From: Pseudomonadota bacterium
Lineage (GTDB): Bacteria > Pseudomonadota > Alphaproteobacteria > Rhizobiales > Rhizobiaceae
DNA length: 64,000 bases
NCBI GenBank assembly: GCA_023404095.1
Contig: JAEYDD010000026.1
Coordinates: 124,001 to 188,000 of the forward strand
Reading direction: 5' to 3'
The position numbers and the translations under genes were made by a program. The number at the start of each line of letters is the position of its first letter. The stretch's first letter is position 1. The notes under the pieces are model-generated. The model did not search any database and was not told the origin of the DNA. It worked only from the letters and a program-made list of their open reading frames with translations. Shown in pieces: positions 1 to 9,200 of the stretch.

Positions 1-537
1 GTTGAAGACGAAGACGAAGGCGATGATAGCCACGATCAGCGGCACGATCTTGGCGATCGTGACAACAGTGTTGATGAACGTCGCCTGTTCGACACCGCGC
101 AGGATCATGAAGTGGAAAGACCATATGCCGATCAGGGAGACGACGATCGCGATCAGCGTGCTGCCGTCGCCGAACACGTCCGGAAAGAACCGTCCCAGCG
201 TCGAGCCGATCAGGACCCAGTAGAACACGTTGCCGAGGCAACTTCCCAGCCAGTAGCCGAAGGCGGACAGGAACCCCATGTAGTCGCCGAACCCGGCCTT
301 GGCATAGGCGAACACGCCCGAATCGATGTCAGGCTTCTTTTCCGCCAGCGCCTGGAACACCCGTGCCAGCATGTACATGCCGGTGCCGGCGATCAGCCAG
401 GCGATGATGGCGCCGAACGGCCCGGTGGCGCTGGCAAAACGGCCAGGCAGATTGAAGATGCCCGCGCCGACCATGGATCCGACCACCATGCCCGTCAGTG
501 CGAACAGTGAGAATTTCTGCGTCGTCTCCGTAGCCAT
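1..537 (-). CDS. APC-family basic amino acid/polyamine antiporter, 3' end cut by window edge
   Basis: Begins at the ATG complementary to 535-537 behind a GGGGGCGAG ribosome site and stays open to base 1, so 179 codons of the N-terminal part are visible. The start of the protein carries GMVVGSMVGAGIFNLP, the glycine-rich TM1 signature of the amino acid-polyamine-organocation superfamily, followed by several hydrophobic segments and the motif AYAKAGFG. It closely resembles the complete transporter encoded at 779-2218 in both sequence and spacing, so the two are tandem paralogues, probably arginine/ornithine or lysine exchangers of the inner membrane. The exact substrate cannot be read from the sequence. 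About 240 bases separate the genes, so it may have its own promoter. Confidence 0.85.
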   Translation of the reverse strand, partial: MATETTQKFSLFALTGMVVGSMVGAGIFNLPGRFASATGPFGAIIAWLIAGTGMYMLARVFQALAEKKPDIDSGVFAYAKAGFGDYMGFLSAFGYWLGSCLGNVFYWVLIGSTLGRFFPDVFGDGSTLIAIVVSLIGIWSFHFMILRGVEQATFINTVVTIAKIVPLIVAIIAFVFVFN

Positions 538-778
538 CTCGCCCCCGATAAGTGCCTTAAAACTACTGATGATTTTCGTTGGATGCCTTCGCATCGGCCC
601 AAACTATAATGCGGAACAACAAGGGCTGTGATCAGCACAGAATCCCAAAACTATGCTTTGCGTTCACAATTCCGCCCCCGGCCTTCCGAGAAAAAAGTGC
701 AACCGCTTGCCCGTTGTGATCGGCATTACTTCCCCTTGCCCCTTAAATTTGTGCGACCGGCATTCGCTCAGCGGCGTG

Positions 779-2218
779 TCACGCCGTGATTGCGCCTGTC
801 GCGATCAGGTAGATGGCGAGGCAGGCACCGAGCACCGCGAGGATGAAGAGCCCGAGCTCCAGCGGCGTGAAGGCCCGTTTTGACTGTTCCCGGCGCGCGA
901 TCAGATAGAGGATGGTGCCGGGCGCATAGATCACGGTGGTCAGCAGCAGGTGCTCGGAGCCTGCGGCATAGATCAGTCCGGCGGTGTAGAGCGTCGCAAT
1001 GCCGGCGCGAACGAGATCGCCGCGGCGCGAACCGGGCTCGCCGCCATAGGTTTCCCTGCTCCAGGCGAGCTTCAGACCATAGGCTGCGACCAGAAAATAC
1101 GGGATGAGAATCATCGAGCTGGTGAGCTCGAGGGCTAGGCGGAAGGCATATTGCGTGAACAGCGTGACGATCAGGAAGATCTGGACGACGATGTTGGTCA
1201 GCCACAGCGCGTTCGAGGGAACGCCCTGCGCGTTCTCGTGCGAGAGAAAGCGCGGCATCGTCTCGTATTTCGAGGCCGAGTAGAGGATCTCGGCAGCGAG
1301 AAGCACCCAGGAGAGATAGGCGCCGGCAACCGAGATCAGCAGGCCGACGCTGACGAAGACGGCACCCCAAGGGCCCACGACCGCCTGCAGCACGCCCGCC
1401 ATCGACGGGTTGCGCAGGCCGGCGAGCTCGGTCCGCGGCAGCACGCCATAGGAGAGCAGCGTGACCAGGATCAGCAGGCACAGCACGCCGGCAAAGCCCA
1501 TCAGGGTCGCGATCCCCACATCCTCTCGCTTGCGGGCATAGCGCGAATAGACGCTCGCGCCCTCGATGCCGACGAACACGAAGACGGTGACGAGCATCGT
1601 CGCGCGAACCTGGCTGGCAATGTCGGACAGGCCGGCCTGCTCGCCACCCCAGAAACTCGCAGTGAATTGCGCGGCATCGAAGTTCAGGGCGACGATGACG
1701 ATGAAGAGCAGGATGGGAATGATCTTGGCGAAGGTGACGATGTTGTTCAGCGCCGTCGCCTGCTTGATGCCGCGCAGGATCAGCGCGTGCATGCACCAGA
1801 GCAGCACCGACGACACGGCGACCGCCGCGATCGTGTTTCCGTCGCCGAAGACGGGAAAGAACAGGCCGAGCGTGGACTTGATGAGCACGAAGTAGGAAAC
1901 GTTTCCGAGGAGGGCTGCGGACCAATAGCCGAGCGCGGACAGGAAGCCCGGATAGTTGCCGAAGCCAGCCTTGGCGTAGGCATAGATGCCCGCATCGAGA
2001 TCGGGCTTGCGGCGTGAAAGCGTCTGGAAGACAAGGGCCAGCATGAGCATGCCGACGCCGGCTATGGTCCAGGCGATCAGCGCGCCGAACGGACCTGTGG
2101 CACGACCGAAGGCCTGCGGCAGCGAGAAGATGCCGGCGCCGACCATCGAGCCGACCACCATTGCGGTCAATGTCCAGAGCGTGAATTTCTGCGGCGTCAT
2201 CGGCGCCATGTCCTTCAT
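779..2218 (-). CDS. APC-family basic amino acid/polyamine antiporter (arginine/ornithine type)
   Basis: A 479-residue inner-membrane protein with about 12 to 13 hydrophobic segments. The N-terminus has the superfamily signature VVGSMVGAGIFSLP (about residues 21-34), and later segments such as VFVFVGIEGASVYSRYA fit the arginine/ornithine antiporter (ArcD-type) branch of the APC superfamily. The start is supported by an AAGGGA site four bases before the ATG. It lies upstream of a near-duplicate at the left edge on the same strand. No arginine deiminase or decarboxylase genes are visible to fix the substrate. An inverted repeat at 2239-2255 sits just upstream. Family is secure; substrate is inferred. 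Confidence 0.88.
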   Translation of the reverse strand: MKDMAPMTPQKFTLWTLTAMVVGSMVGAGIFSLPQAFGRATGPFGALIAWTIAGVGMLMLALVFQTLSRRKPDLDAGIYAYAKAGFGNYPGFLSALGYWSAALLGNVSYFVLIKSTLGLFFPVFGDGNTIAAVAVSSVLLWCMHALILRGIKQATALNNIVTFAKIIPILLFIVIVALNFDAAQFTASFWGGEQAGLSDIASQVRATMLVTVFVFVGIEGASVYSRYARKREDVGIATLMGFAGVLCLLILVTLLSYGVLPRTELAGLRNPSMAGVLQAVVGPWGAVFVSVGLLISVAGAYLSWVLLAAEILYSASKYETMPRFLSHENAQGVPSNALWLTNIVVQIFLIVTLFTQYAFRLALELTSSMILIPYFLVAAYGLKLAWSRETYGGEPGSRRGDLVRAGIATLYTAGLIYAAGSEHLLLTTVIYAPGTILYLIARREQSKRAFTPLELGLFILAVLGACLAIYLIATGAITA

Positions 2219-2539
2219 CCGTCCCTTGCAATATCAGTCCCTGATTCCTTCAGGGTTCCAGCGATCCTGCACAATCGACGGCGCTCTGTAATCGGCTGCT
2301 AGTCCCAAGACTTGGCTGAGCGTCCCGTTTGCCGCGACGGCGTTTCTCGGCAGGTAGCTGCGGAACTGGCTGCCCCCGTTGCCGTCGGACGAGTCCGGTG
2401 ATCTATTGCAGCCGCGTTCGTCACATGATTGAGATGATGCGCCAACACATTGAAGCATCGCATGCTTGGACGTTCGACCCCGCTGTCCTTCCGGCATCCG
2501 TGCATTTCGTGGGCCCGGCAAAACCCGAACGGGGCGACC
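2219..2539. promoter_or_regulatory. divergent intergenic region with small inverted repeat
   Basis: About 320 bases between the minus-strand antiporter and the plus-strand hydrolase, without a convincing gene. It contains CCCTGA-N5-TCAGGG at 2239-2255, 21 bases before the antiporter start. That position would suit an operator or a leader hairpin. ORFs crossing this region have no ribosome sites or recognisable protein features. Confidence 0.35.
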
Positions 2540-3682
2540 TTGAGGAAGCGACTGATACTCCTGCTGACAATGCTTGCCGTACTTTCCGGATGCGGAGGGC
2601 GTGCGGTCACTGGGCTTCAGGCCGGGGTCTCCGGCGAAAAGTCCGCAGCCGTCGTGCCGATCTTCCTTGCCACTAACCGTGCGCGCTCCGACAATCCGGC
2701 GCTGCCCTATTCGGCCGAACGGTCTCAGACGCTCAATTTTGCCGAATTCGACATCGGCATACCTGGGAACCATATACCCGGCCGGGTAGAGACGAGTTCC
2801 CGCGTTCCGGATCCCGCGCGCCAGTTTGCCGCTCTCGACTATCGCCCGATCGAAGACCGCAAACGCTTCGTCGCCGCGCTGAACGCTGCCCTGGCCAGGC
2901 GCGCGCCGGCAGACCGGGAGATCTTCATTTTCGTCCACGGCTACAACAACAATGTCGCCGAGAGCCTGTTCCGCAACGCGCAGATCACCCACGACTACGG
3001 GATCAACTCCGTGTCGCTTCACTATGCCTGGCCGTCCGGTGGTGCCATTCCGCTCTACGTCTTCGATCGCGACAGCGTCATCGTCGGCCGTCGCGGGCTG
3101 GCAGAGACGATCGAGATCGCCGCACAGACCAATGCGACGAACGTCGTTCTCGTCGGCCATTCGATGGGGGCCTACGTGGTGATGGAGGCACTGCGGGACC
3201 TCGCGCTCAGCGGCCGGCAGCGTTACCTGCGCCGGCTCGGCGGCGTGGTGCTCGCCGCCCCCGATATCGACATCGACGCCTTCCAGAGCCAGGCGGACGA
3301 TATTGGCAAGCTGCCGCAACCGTTCACGATCATCGTTTCGCGCCGCGACCGGGCGCTGGGCTTTTCGCGGCGCATCGCCGGCGGTCATCCGCGGGTCGGC
3401 AGCGGCGCCGACATTGCGCTCTTGCAGTCGCGCGGCATCACCGTGCTCGATGTCTCGGAACTCGACGGCGGCACGCACAGCGTCTTTGCCAGCTCGAAGA
3501 CACTGATGAAGCTGGTCGACAACAGCCGCCTGATGCGCGCCACGCTCGACGACGAGAAGGCGTCCACCGAGCCGTCGGCCCTCGCCGCCAGCGCCGCTGC
3601 CGTCGAGGGGGCCACCTCCCTGACACTGTTCCTGCCCGCCCGCCTGATCGGCCGAATGGCGACTGCGACCCCCACCCAATAG
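2540..3682 (+). CDS. lipoprotein-type alpha/beta hydrolase (DUF900 family)
   Basis: Predicted 380 residues from a TTG start chosen because it begins immediately at a lipoprotein signal: positively charged RKR, a hydrophobic core and the lipobox LSGC with Cys18. An upstream in-frame ATG at 2450 would add 30 residues with no signal character. The body has the oxyanion-region motif HGYNNN (residues 133-138) and the nucleophile elbow GHSMG with Ser208, as in DUF900 alpha/beta hydrolases (esterase/lipase fold). The C-terminal 60 residues are low-complexity and hydrophobic. Likely membrane-anchored in the periplasm; substrate unknown. It precedes the Mrp-like operon by about 140 bases, but nothing shows a functional link. 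Confidence 0.8.
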   Translation: MRKRLILLLTMLAVLSGCGGRAVTGLQAGVSGEKSAAVVPIFLATNRARSDNPALPYSAERSQTLNFAEFDIGIPGNHIPGRVETSSRVPDPARQFAALDYRPIEDRKRFVAALNAALARRAPADREIFIFVHGYNNNVAESLFRNAQITHDYGINSVSLHYAWPSGGAIPLYVFDRDSVIVGRRGLAETIEIAAQTNATNVVLVGHSMGAYVVMEALRDLALSGRQRYLRRLGGVVLAAPDIDIDAFQSQADDIGKLPQPFTIIVSRRDRALGFSRRIAGGHPRVGSGADIALLQSRGITVLDVSELDGGTHSVFASSKTLMKLVDNSRLMRATLDDEKASTEPSALAASAAAVEGATSLTLFLPARLIGRMATATPTQ

Positions 3683-3820
3683 CGCCCCGGAGGCGCAAGG
3701 CGGCGAGCGTTCGCCGGCCTGTCGAATGGGACGCAGTGCCATGTACAATCGCCGGCGCTCGTGCATCATGACCCGGAAGTAAGCCTTCCGTGTCCGTTCT
3801 GGGGCACGTTTCCGGAGCGC

Positions 3821-4360
3821 ATGCCTGTGCCATCGGCCGAAGACAGACGACAGCGAACAGGATCCGCCGTGCCTGCGGGGTTTGCGGGCCTTTGGCTGCT
3901 TTTGTTCTGCCTCTGGCTGATCTTCAACAGTTCGCTCGCCCTGCCGATCCTTGCGACCGGGATCGTGGCCGCAACAGCGCTTTCCTGGATCTTCGCGACG
4001 CGCAGCACGGTCTGGCACGATGTGCGGCTGACGCCGCGCACCTTCTATCACTTCCTCGCCTACACCGGCGTCTTCTGCGTGGAACTGGTGAAGGCGAACG
4101 TCAATATGCTGCGCTACGTCTATTCGCCGCGCATCGACATTCATCCCGGCATCGTCAAGATCCACATGCGGCTGCGCTCGCCGATCGGCCGGCTGGCGCT
4201 TGCCAATTCCATCGCGCTGACGCCCGGCTCGCTTGTCATGGACGTCGAAGACCACGCTCTCTACGTGCACTGGCTGGATGTCAGGACGACGGATATCGAG
4301 CTGGCGAGCGAGATGATTGCCGGGCCGTTCGAACAGCATCTGGGGAGGGTCTTTGGCTGA
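3821..4360 (+). CDS. mrpE: Mrp-type cation/proton antiporter subunit E (MrpE/MbhA-like)
   Basis: About 179 residues with two N-terminal membrane segments (AGLWLLLFCLWLIF and ALPILATGIVAATALSW), then the MrpE core around FYHFLAYTGVFCVELVKANV and the conserved stretch ANSIALTPGSLVMDV. This is the PhaE/MnhE subunit of multisubunit Na+(K+)/H+ antiporters and the equivalent of MbhA in membrane-bound hydrogenases. The ATG at 3821 follows a GGAG only three bases away; an ATG at 3761 or a GTG at 3868 are alternatives. First gene of a compact operon; its last codons overlap the TTG start of the next gene. Confidence 0.85.
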   Translation: MPVPSAEDRRQRTGSAVPAGFAGLWLLLFCLWLIFNSSLALPILATGIVAATALSWIFATRSTVWHDVRLTPRTFYHFLAYTGVFCVELVKANVNMLRYVYSPRIDIHPGIVKIHMRLRSPIGRLALANSIALTPGSLVMDVEDHALYVHWLDVRTTDIELASEMIAGPFEQHLGRVFG

Positions 4361-4613
4361 CACGATCCTCCTGTTTGCCGGCTTGTTGATCCTGCTGAGC
4401 ATTGTCTTTTCCGTGCTGCGGCTGGTCATCGGCCCGACGATGGTCGATCGGGTGGTTGCGATCGACACGCTGACGGTGATCTCGCTGTCGCTGGTGGCGC
4501 TCTATGCCCACCTGTCGGGTCGCTTCGTCTATCTCGACGTAGCCCTCGTTTACGGGCTTCTCAGCTTCCTTGCGGTGCTGGCGCTAGCCCGTTTCCTGGC
4601 AAAGGGGCGTTAG
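4353..4613 (+). CDS. mrpF: Mrp-type antiporter subunit F
   Basis: An 86-residue, three-helix protein starting at a TTG that overlaps the mrpE stop and is preceded by a strong GGGGAGGG. It shows the MrpF/MbhB signature RLVIGPTMVDRVVAIDTLTV and a C-terminal segment DVALVYGLLSFLAVLALARF. An ATG start 36 bases upstream would lie fully inside mrpE and has no ribosome site. Role: small membrane subunit of the cation/proton antiporter complex encoded here. Confidence 0.88.
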   Translation: MADTILLFAGLLILLSIVFSVLRLVIGPTMVDRVVAIDTLTVISLSLVALYAHLSGRFVYLDVALVYGLLSFLAVLALARFLAKGR

Positions 4614-4615
4614 CG

Positions 4616-4861
4616 ATGCTGTCCGAGCTCTTCATCCTAGTCATCTGTGCCGGCATTCTCGTCAGCGGTATCCTCGCGGTCTCCCTGCACGGCCTGATGG
4701 CGGCGATGATCAGCGCTGGACTGGCGAGCCTGTTCGCTGCGGTATCCTATGTCCTGCTGGCTGCGCCCGATGTCGCGATGGCCGAGGCTGCGATCGGTGC
4801 GGGGCTTTCGACGCTGGTTTTCCTTTACGCCATTCGCAAGACGAACGCCGGAAAGGAGTGA
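4616..4861 (+). CDS. DUF4040 subunit (MbhD-like fragment of MrpA)
   Basis: An 81-residue protein of three membrane segments containing the DUF4040 hallmark LAAPDVAMAEAAIGAGL. In classical Mrp systems this segment is part of the long C-terminal tail of MrpA; in membrane-bound hydrogenases it is the separate subunit MbhD. Here it is a free-standing gene two bases after mrpF, and its TGA overlaps the GTG of the next reading frame. Its acidic residues are thought to contribute to the cation path in Mrp/Mbh complexes. Confidence 0.85.
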   Translation: MLSELFILVICAGILVSGILAVSLHGLMAAMISAGLASLFAAVSYVLLAAPDVAMAEAAIGAGLSTLVFLYAIRKTNAGKE

Positions 4862-4863
4862 GG

Positions 4864-5208
4864 ATGGAACTGATCGGGAGCATCGTCATCCTCGTCGGCG
4901 CATTTTTCCTGTTTTCTGCGGGCCTCGGCCTTCTGCGCATGCCGGATGCGTTCACACGCATACAGGCGGGTACCAAGGCGTCCACGCTCGGCAACATCCT
5001 CGTCCTTGTCGGCCTGGGTTTCTATCATCCCGACTGGGCGCTCAAGCTGCTGGTCATCGCCTATTTCGTCATCCTGACGAACCCCATGTCCTCGCACGCG
5101 CTTTCGCGCGCCGCGCATGCCATCGGCACGCCGATGGCGACGGGCACGGTTGTCGACGCGCTGTCCGAACGCAACGGCGCGGCGAAACAGGGAAGGATGC
5201 GGCGATGA
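4864..5208 (+). CDS. mrpG: Mrp-type antiporter subunit G
   Basis: A 114-residue MrpG/MbhC homologue with three membrane helices. It has the family core FFLFSAGLGLLRMPDAFTR followed by QAGTKASTLG and LTNPMSSHALSRAAH. The ATG at 4864 lies five bases after GGAG; a GTG at 4858 overlapping the previous stop is possible and adds two residues. The last codon overlaps the ATG of the next gene (ATGA), indicating translational coupling. The polar C-terminus (residues 90-114) is variable in the family. Confidence 0.87.
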   Translation: MELIGSIVILVGAFFLFSAGLGLLRMPDAFTRIQAGTKASTLGNILVLVGLGFYHPDWALKLLVIAYFVILTNPMSSHALSRAAHAIGTPMATGTVVDALSERNGAAKQGRMRR

Positions 5209-5894
5209 GGCGGTTGTTCGGCGCTGTCGCCGTGCTTCTTTTCGGTGTTGTCCTGTCGGGCGTGGCGACGGGCTATGCCGAACGTGTCGCTCCATCGGAG
5301 CTCGCCATGCGCTATCTGGCCGAGGTCCCTACCGATCTCGGCGCGGCCAACGTCGTCACCGGCATCCTGATCACCTATCGAGGCTTCGATACGCTGGGCG
5401 AAGTGGCCGTGCTGTTCATGGTGGCGGCGACGGTCGGCCTTCTGCTGGGTGGCGAGACCCGCGGCACTTCCGTAGCTTCAAGGCCTGAACCGCGGCCACC
5501 AAGCGAGCTCGTCGGCAATGGCGCCGAGGTCGTGCTTCCCGTCATCTTCCTGTTCGGCGTCTATGTCATCGCCAATGGGCACCTGTCCGCCGGTGGCGGC
5601 TTTCAGGGTGGCGCGGTGGTCGCGTCAGCCGTAGGCTTGATGGTGCTGGCGCGGCCGTCGATCGCCCTCGACCACGGCTTTCTCAGCGTGGCGGAATCGC
5701 TTGCCGGCGTGTTGTACGTCGCAGTCGGCATACTTGGCCTGGTCCTCGCTGGCGGCTTTCTCGACAGCCGGTTCCTGTCGCCTGGCACATTGGGCGCGTT
5801 TGTCAGCGCCGGCGCCATTCCGCTGATCTCCGTGCTCCTCGGCATCAAGGTCGGGGCGGAGCTCAGTGTCATCATCGATCGATTCCGAAGCTGA
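5205..5894 (+). CDS. MbhE-MrpB fusion subunit
   Basis: A 229-residue protein with two recognisable parts. Residues 1 to about 85 match the MbhE-like end of MrpA: a signal-like first helix, then VVTGILITYRGFDTLGEVAVL, the typical RGFDTLGE motif. Residues about 105-229 are MrpB: LPVIFLFGVYVIANGHLSAGG, then GGFQGGAVVA, and a closing GIKVGAEL. In most bacteria the first part belongs to MrpA and MrpB is separate, so this gene joins pieces that normally lie in two proteins. The ATG overlaps the mrpG stop. Probably a membrane subunit contacting the antiporter module. Confidence 0.87.
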   Translation: MRRLFGAVAVLLFGVVLSGVATGYAERVAPSELAMRYLAEVPTDLGAANVVTGILITYRGFDTLGEVAVLFMVAATVGLLLGGETRGTSVASRPEPRPPSELVGNGAEVVLPVIFLFGVYVIANGHLSAGGGFQGGAVVASAVGLMVLARPSIALDHGFLSVAESLAGVLYVAVGILGLVLAGGFLDSRFLSPGTLGAFVSAGAIPLISVLLGIKVGAELSVIIDRFRS

Positions 5895-5904
5895 CGAGGG
5901 CAGG

Positions 5905-6273
5905 ATGGGACTGCCGATTTCGCATGTGCTCCTGGTTACAGGCCTGCTGCTGATGCTGATCGGGCTGTGGGGTGTCTTCGCGCGCAGGAACATCCTGCGC
6001 ATCATCATCGGCTTTTCGATCTTCAACACCGGGATCCACATCGTCATGGTCGCAACGGGTTACGTGACCGACGGCACCGCGCCGATCATGGACGGGGCGC
6101 TCCCTGTGGCGGAGGCCGTCCGCCGCGCCGTCGATCCGATTCCGGCTGCACTCGTGGTGACGGCGATTGTGATCGGTTTTTCCGTGACGGCTGTCATGCT
6201 CTCCTATGCCGTCAGGCTCCATCAGGCCCGCAAGACGCTCAGCATCGACGCCTTCACGGAGTCGAAATGGTAG
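5905..6273 (+). CDS. mrpC: Mrp-type antiporter subunit C (NuoK-like)
   Basis: A 122-residue NuoK/MrpC homologue with three hydrophobic helices: an opening helix with LLMLIGLWGVF, then RIIIGFSIFNTGIHIVMVA, and a third containing DPIPAALVVTAIVIGFSVTA, the conserved DP-ALVLTAIVI element of MrpC. The ATG at 5905 follows AGGGCAGG; an in-frame ATG at 5866 lies inside the previous gene and is less likely. The stop overlaps the start of the following gene. Role: small membrane subunit beside the ion-translocating modules. Confidence 0.88.
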   Translation: MGLPISHVLLVTGLLLMLIGLWGVFARRNILRIIIGFSIFNTGIHIVMVATGYVTDGTAPIMDGALPVAEAVRRAVDPIPAALVVTAIVIGFSVTAVMLSYAVRLHQARKTLSIDAFTESKW

Positions 6274-9200
6274 AGGGGCTCATCCATCCGCTGAACATCT
6301 TCCTGCTGGGGCTTGGCGGCGGCTTCCTGATACCGCTGCTCTATCGTCTGTCGAAGCGGTTGCCTGCGGTTGCCTTCTGGGTGGCGCTTGGGAGCATTGC
6401 GGCGCTGTCGGCGATTTGTTTCTGGCGCGTTCTCGAACGGGGAGGGGGCATCGAAATCGAGACGGCGGGCAGCCTGCCTCCGATGGCGATCAGCCTGCGC
6501 TTCGGCGTCGCCGAGGGCTATTTTGCGTTCCTCGTCAATCTCGTCGCGGTGCTCGGCGCCTGGCAGCTGTGGAGCGCCTTGCGGGAAAGCTACACGACCC
6601 TCCTTCTCTACCTGATCCTCGTCATGGGCATCAACGGGATGATCATGACGCGGGACCTTTTCAATCTCTTCGTCTTCCTCGAGATCGTCTCCGTCGGAAC
6701 CTACGGCCTTTTCGGGCTGGGGCGGTCGGCGTCGGCGCTGGCGGCGAGCTTCAAGTACATCATGGCGACGGTCCTTGCCTCGTCCCTATTCCTTCTCGGA
6801 GCAGCGCTTGCCTACCACGTGAGCGGGACGCTTAGCATTGACGAGATGATTGCCCGGCGCGAGCTTTTTGACGGGCCCCTTGGGGCGACGGCGCTCATAT
6901 TGGTGCTGGCCTGCCTCGTGATCGAACTGAAGCCTTACCCAGCAAACGGCTGGGGGCTGGATGTCTATGAGACCGCGCCCGCCGGCATAGCTGCGATCGT
7001 CTCGGTCGGCGTTTCTGCCGGCGTGTTTTTCGCGCTGCTGAAGCTTCTGCCGCTGTTCGAGGCGCATTTGACGCTGATTGCGCTTTCGGCGGCGATCACG
7101 TTTCTCGCCGCCAATCTGATCGGCCTGCGGCAAGGCAACGTGCAGCGGATGCTGGGCTGCTCCTCAGTCGCGCAGATGGCGCTCCTGACGATGGCGCTTG
7201 CGCTGTTGTCGCGGTCCGGTGAGGCTGAGTTGCATGTGGCGTTTGTGATTGGCGGGCTCTTTGCCAATCACCTCTTCGCGAAGGCGGGATTGTTCTGGCT
7301 GGCCGGCGCTCTCAGTCGGGAGCGGATACGGGACTGGAATGTGCTGTCCACCGGCGCGCCCTTCGTGATGGTTTTCGCGGCTCTTCTTGTAGCGATCGCG
7401 GGGTTGCCGCCGTTCCCCGGCTTCTGGGCCAAATGGGAGCTGGTGATGCGGCTTGCTGCGAACGGGGATCAGGTTTGGATCGCCGTCGTGCTGCTCGGCT
7501 CGCTGCTGGAGGCCGCCTATTTGTTCCGGTGGTTCTGCCGAGCGGTGGGAGCCACAAGAGGCGCGGATGCAGCGGTCTCGGCGTTGACGCGCTGGCACCG
7601 CGGCCTGATCCCGTCCGCTGCATCTGTCTTGCTGCTTCTGACTGGCGGTGTTGTTGCCGCAGGGGAGGTGGGAGCAGCCTCGGCATGGTTGTTCGCCCCG
7701 CTTTTGTCCGGAGCGATTTTGCTCGCTTGCGAAGGCCTGGCCGGCAGGCTGAAATGCGTTTTGGTGCTGCTCTTGGTATCCGCGGTCGGGTTCTGGCTGC
7801 TCCAGGGCGTGGGCGGAATCAGCGGGCTGTTTGGCGCGCTGTTTCTGGCAGGCGGCGTCGTGATCGCGTCGGCCGGACTTTATCGCGACGATGCGCGGCA
7901 TGGCTACTACCCGCTGATGGCGGTGTTGCTGCTGTCGATGATCGCACTGTTGCGGGCACCGACCAGCTTGGAGTTCTTCTTCTGCTGGGAAATGGTGACG
8001 CTCGCCTCGTGCTTCCTGCTTGCCCTTTCGCCATCGGCACGCCGATATGTCCTGCAGTTCTTCCTGTTTTCGCTCGCGGCCGCCTTCCTCCTGCTGGCCG
8101 GTTTCGGACTTGCCGCGGCGATACTCGGAACGACCAGCCTTTCCGCCTACGCGGCGGCCGGGCCTGCTGCGGCACCCGCCTTTGTGCTGCTGGCTATGGG
8201 CTGCCTGGTGAAGATCGGCGTCATCGGCGTGCATGTCTGGCTGCCCAACGCGCATGCGACGGCCGACGGGGACCTGTCGGCCATATTCTCCCCGCTCGTC
8301 ACCAAGGTTCCGGCTTTCGGGCTGTTCATGGCGGCCTATCTGGCGACGCGTTCGCAGGTCGGGCTCGAGCTGGCACACGTTGTCGGATGGATCGGCATGC
8401 TGACTGCTGCCGGAGCCGCGCTGCTGGCCCTGAACGAGCCTGACATCAAGCGGATGCTTGCCTATTCGAGCCTGAGCCAGACAGGATACATCGTCGCCGC
8501 CATATCCTTGATGAGCCATCTTGGCTGGGTCACCGCCCTCTACCTCGTGGCAAACCACATGATGGTGAAAGGCATCCTGTTCCTCACGGCGACAGCAGTC
8601 ATTCACCGTACGGGCCTGCGGCGGCTGGAGGACGGCGGAGGGCTCGCGCGCCGGATGCCGCTCACCTTCATCGTGTCGGTTGCCGCCCTCGTGTCGATGT
8701 CGGGGCTGCCGCCACTGGCCGGCTTCGGCGGCAAGTGGCTCCTTCTGACCGCCATGCTGCAGAAGGAGTGGTACGGCCCGCTTGCGCTTGGGGCCGTCGC
8801 CACGCTGATCGGCCTGCTCTACATGTTCCGATTCGGCCACGCGCTGTTCCTCGGGCCGCTCAAACGCGCGCTTTCTGACGCGCGCGAGGCGCCAGCCACC
8901 CTCCTCGTTCCGCAGTTTCTGCTGCTTGCCGGCATTCTGCTTCTGTCGTTCTTTCCCAAGCCCTTCATGGTGCCGGTATCCGCGGCGATCGACCCGCAAT
9001 TCGCCTCCACGCTTGTCTGGCAAGGCATGTCGCTCGAGCTGATCTACGCCTATTGGGATCCGACCAGGGCGATCGTGATCGCCGTCGTCATCGCTGCAAT
9101 CGGCTGGCTCGCCCTGTGGCTGATCTACCGTGGCGGCCGCCGCCCCGGGCAGGTGCCGGGTGTGGCCCGCTTCTATCAATTCTATCGGGTGATGCTGGCT

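Noticed and set aside
2234..4468. 744-residue open frame on the minus strand
   Set aside because: Antisense to the hydrolase and mrpE/F, which have clear motifs and ribosome sites; its translation is Arg/Asp/His-rich with no domain, a usual artefact of high-GC third positions.
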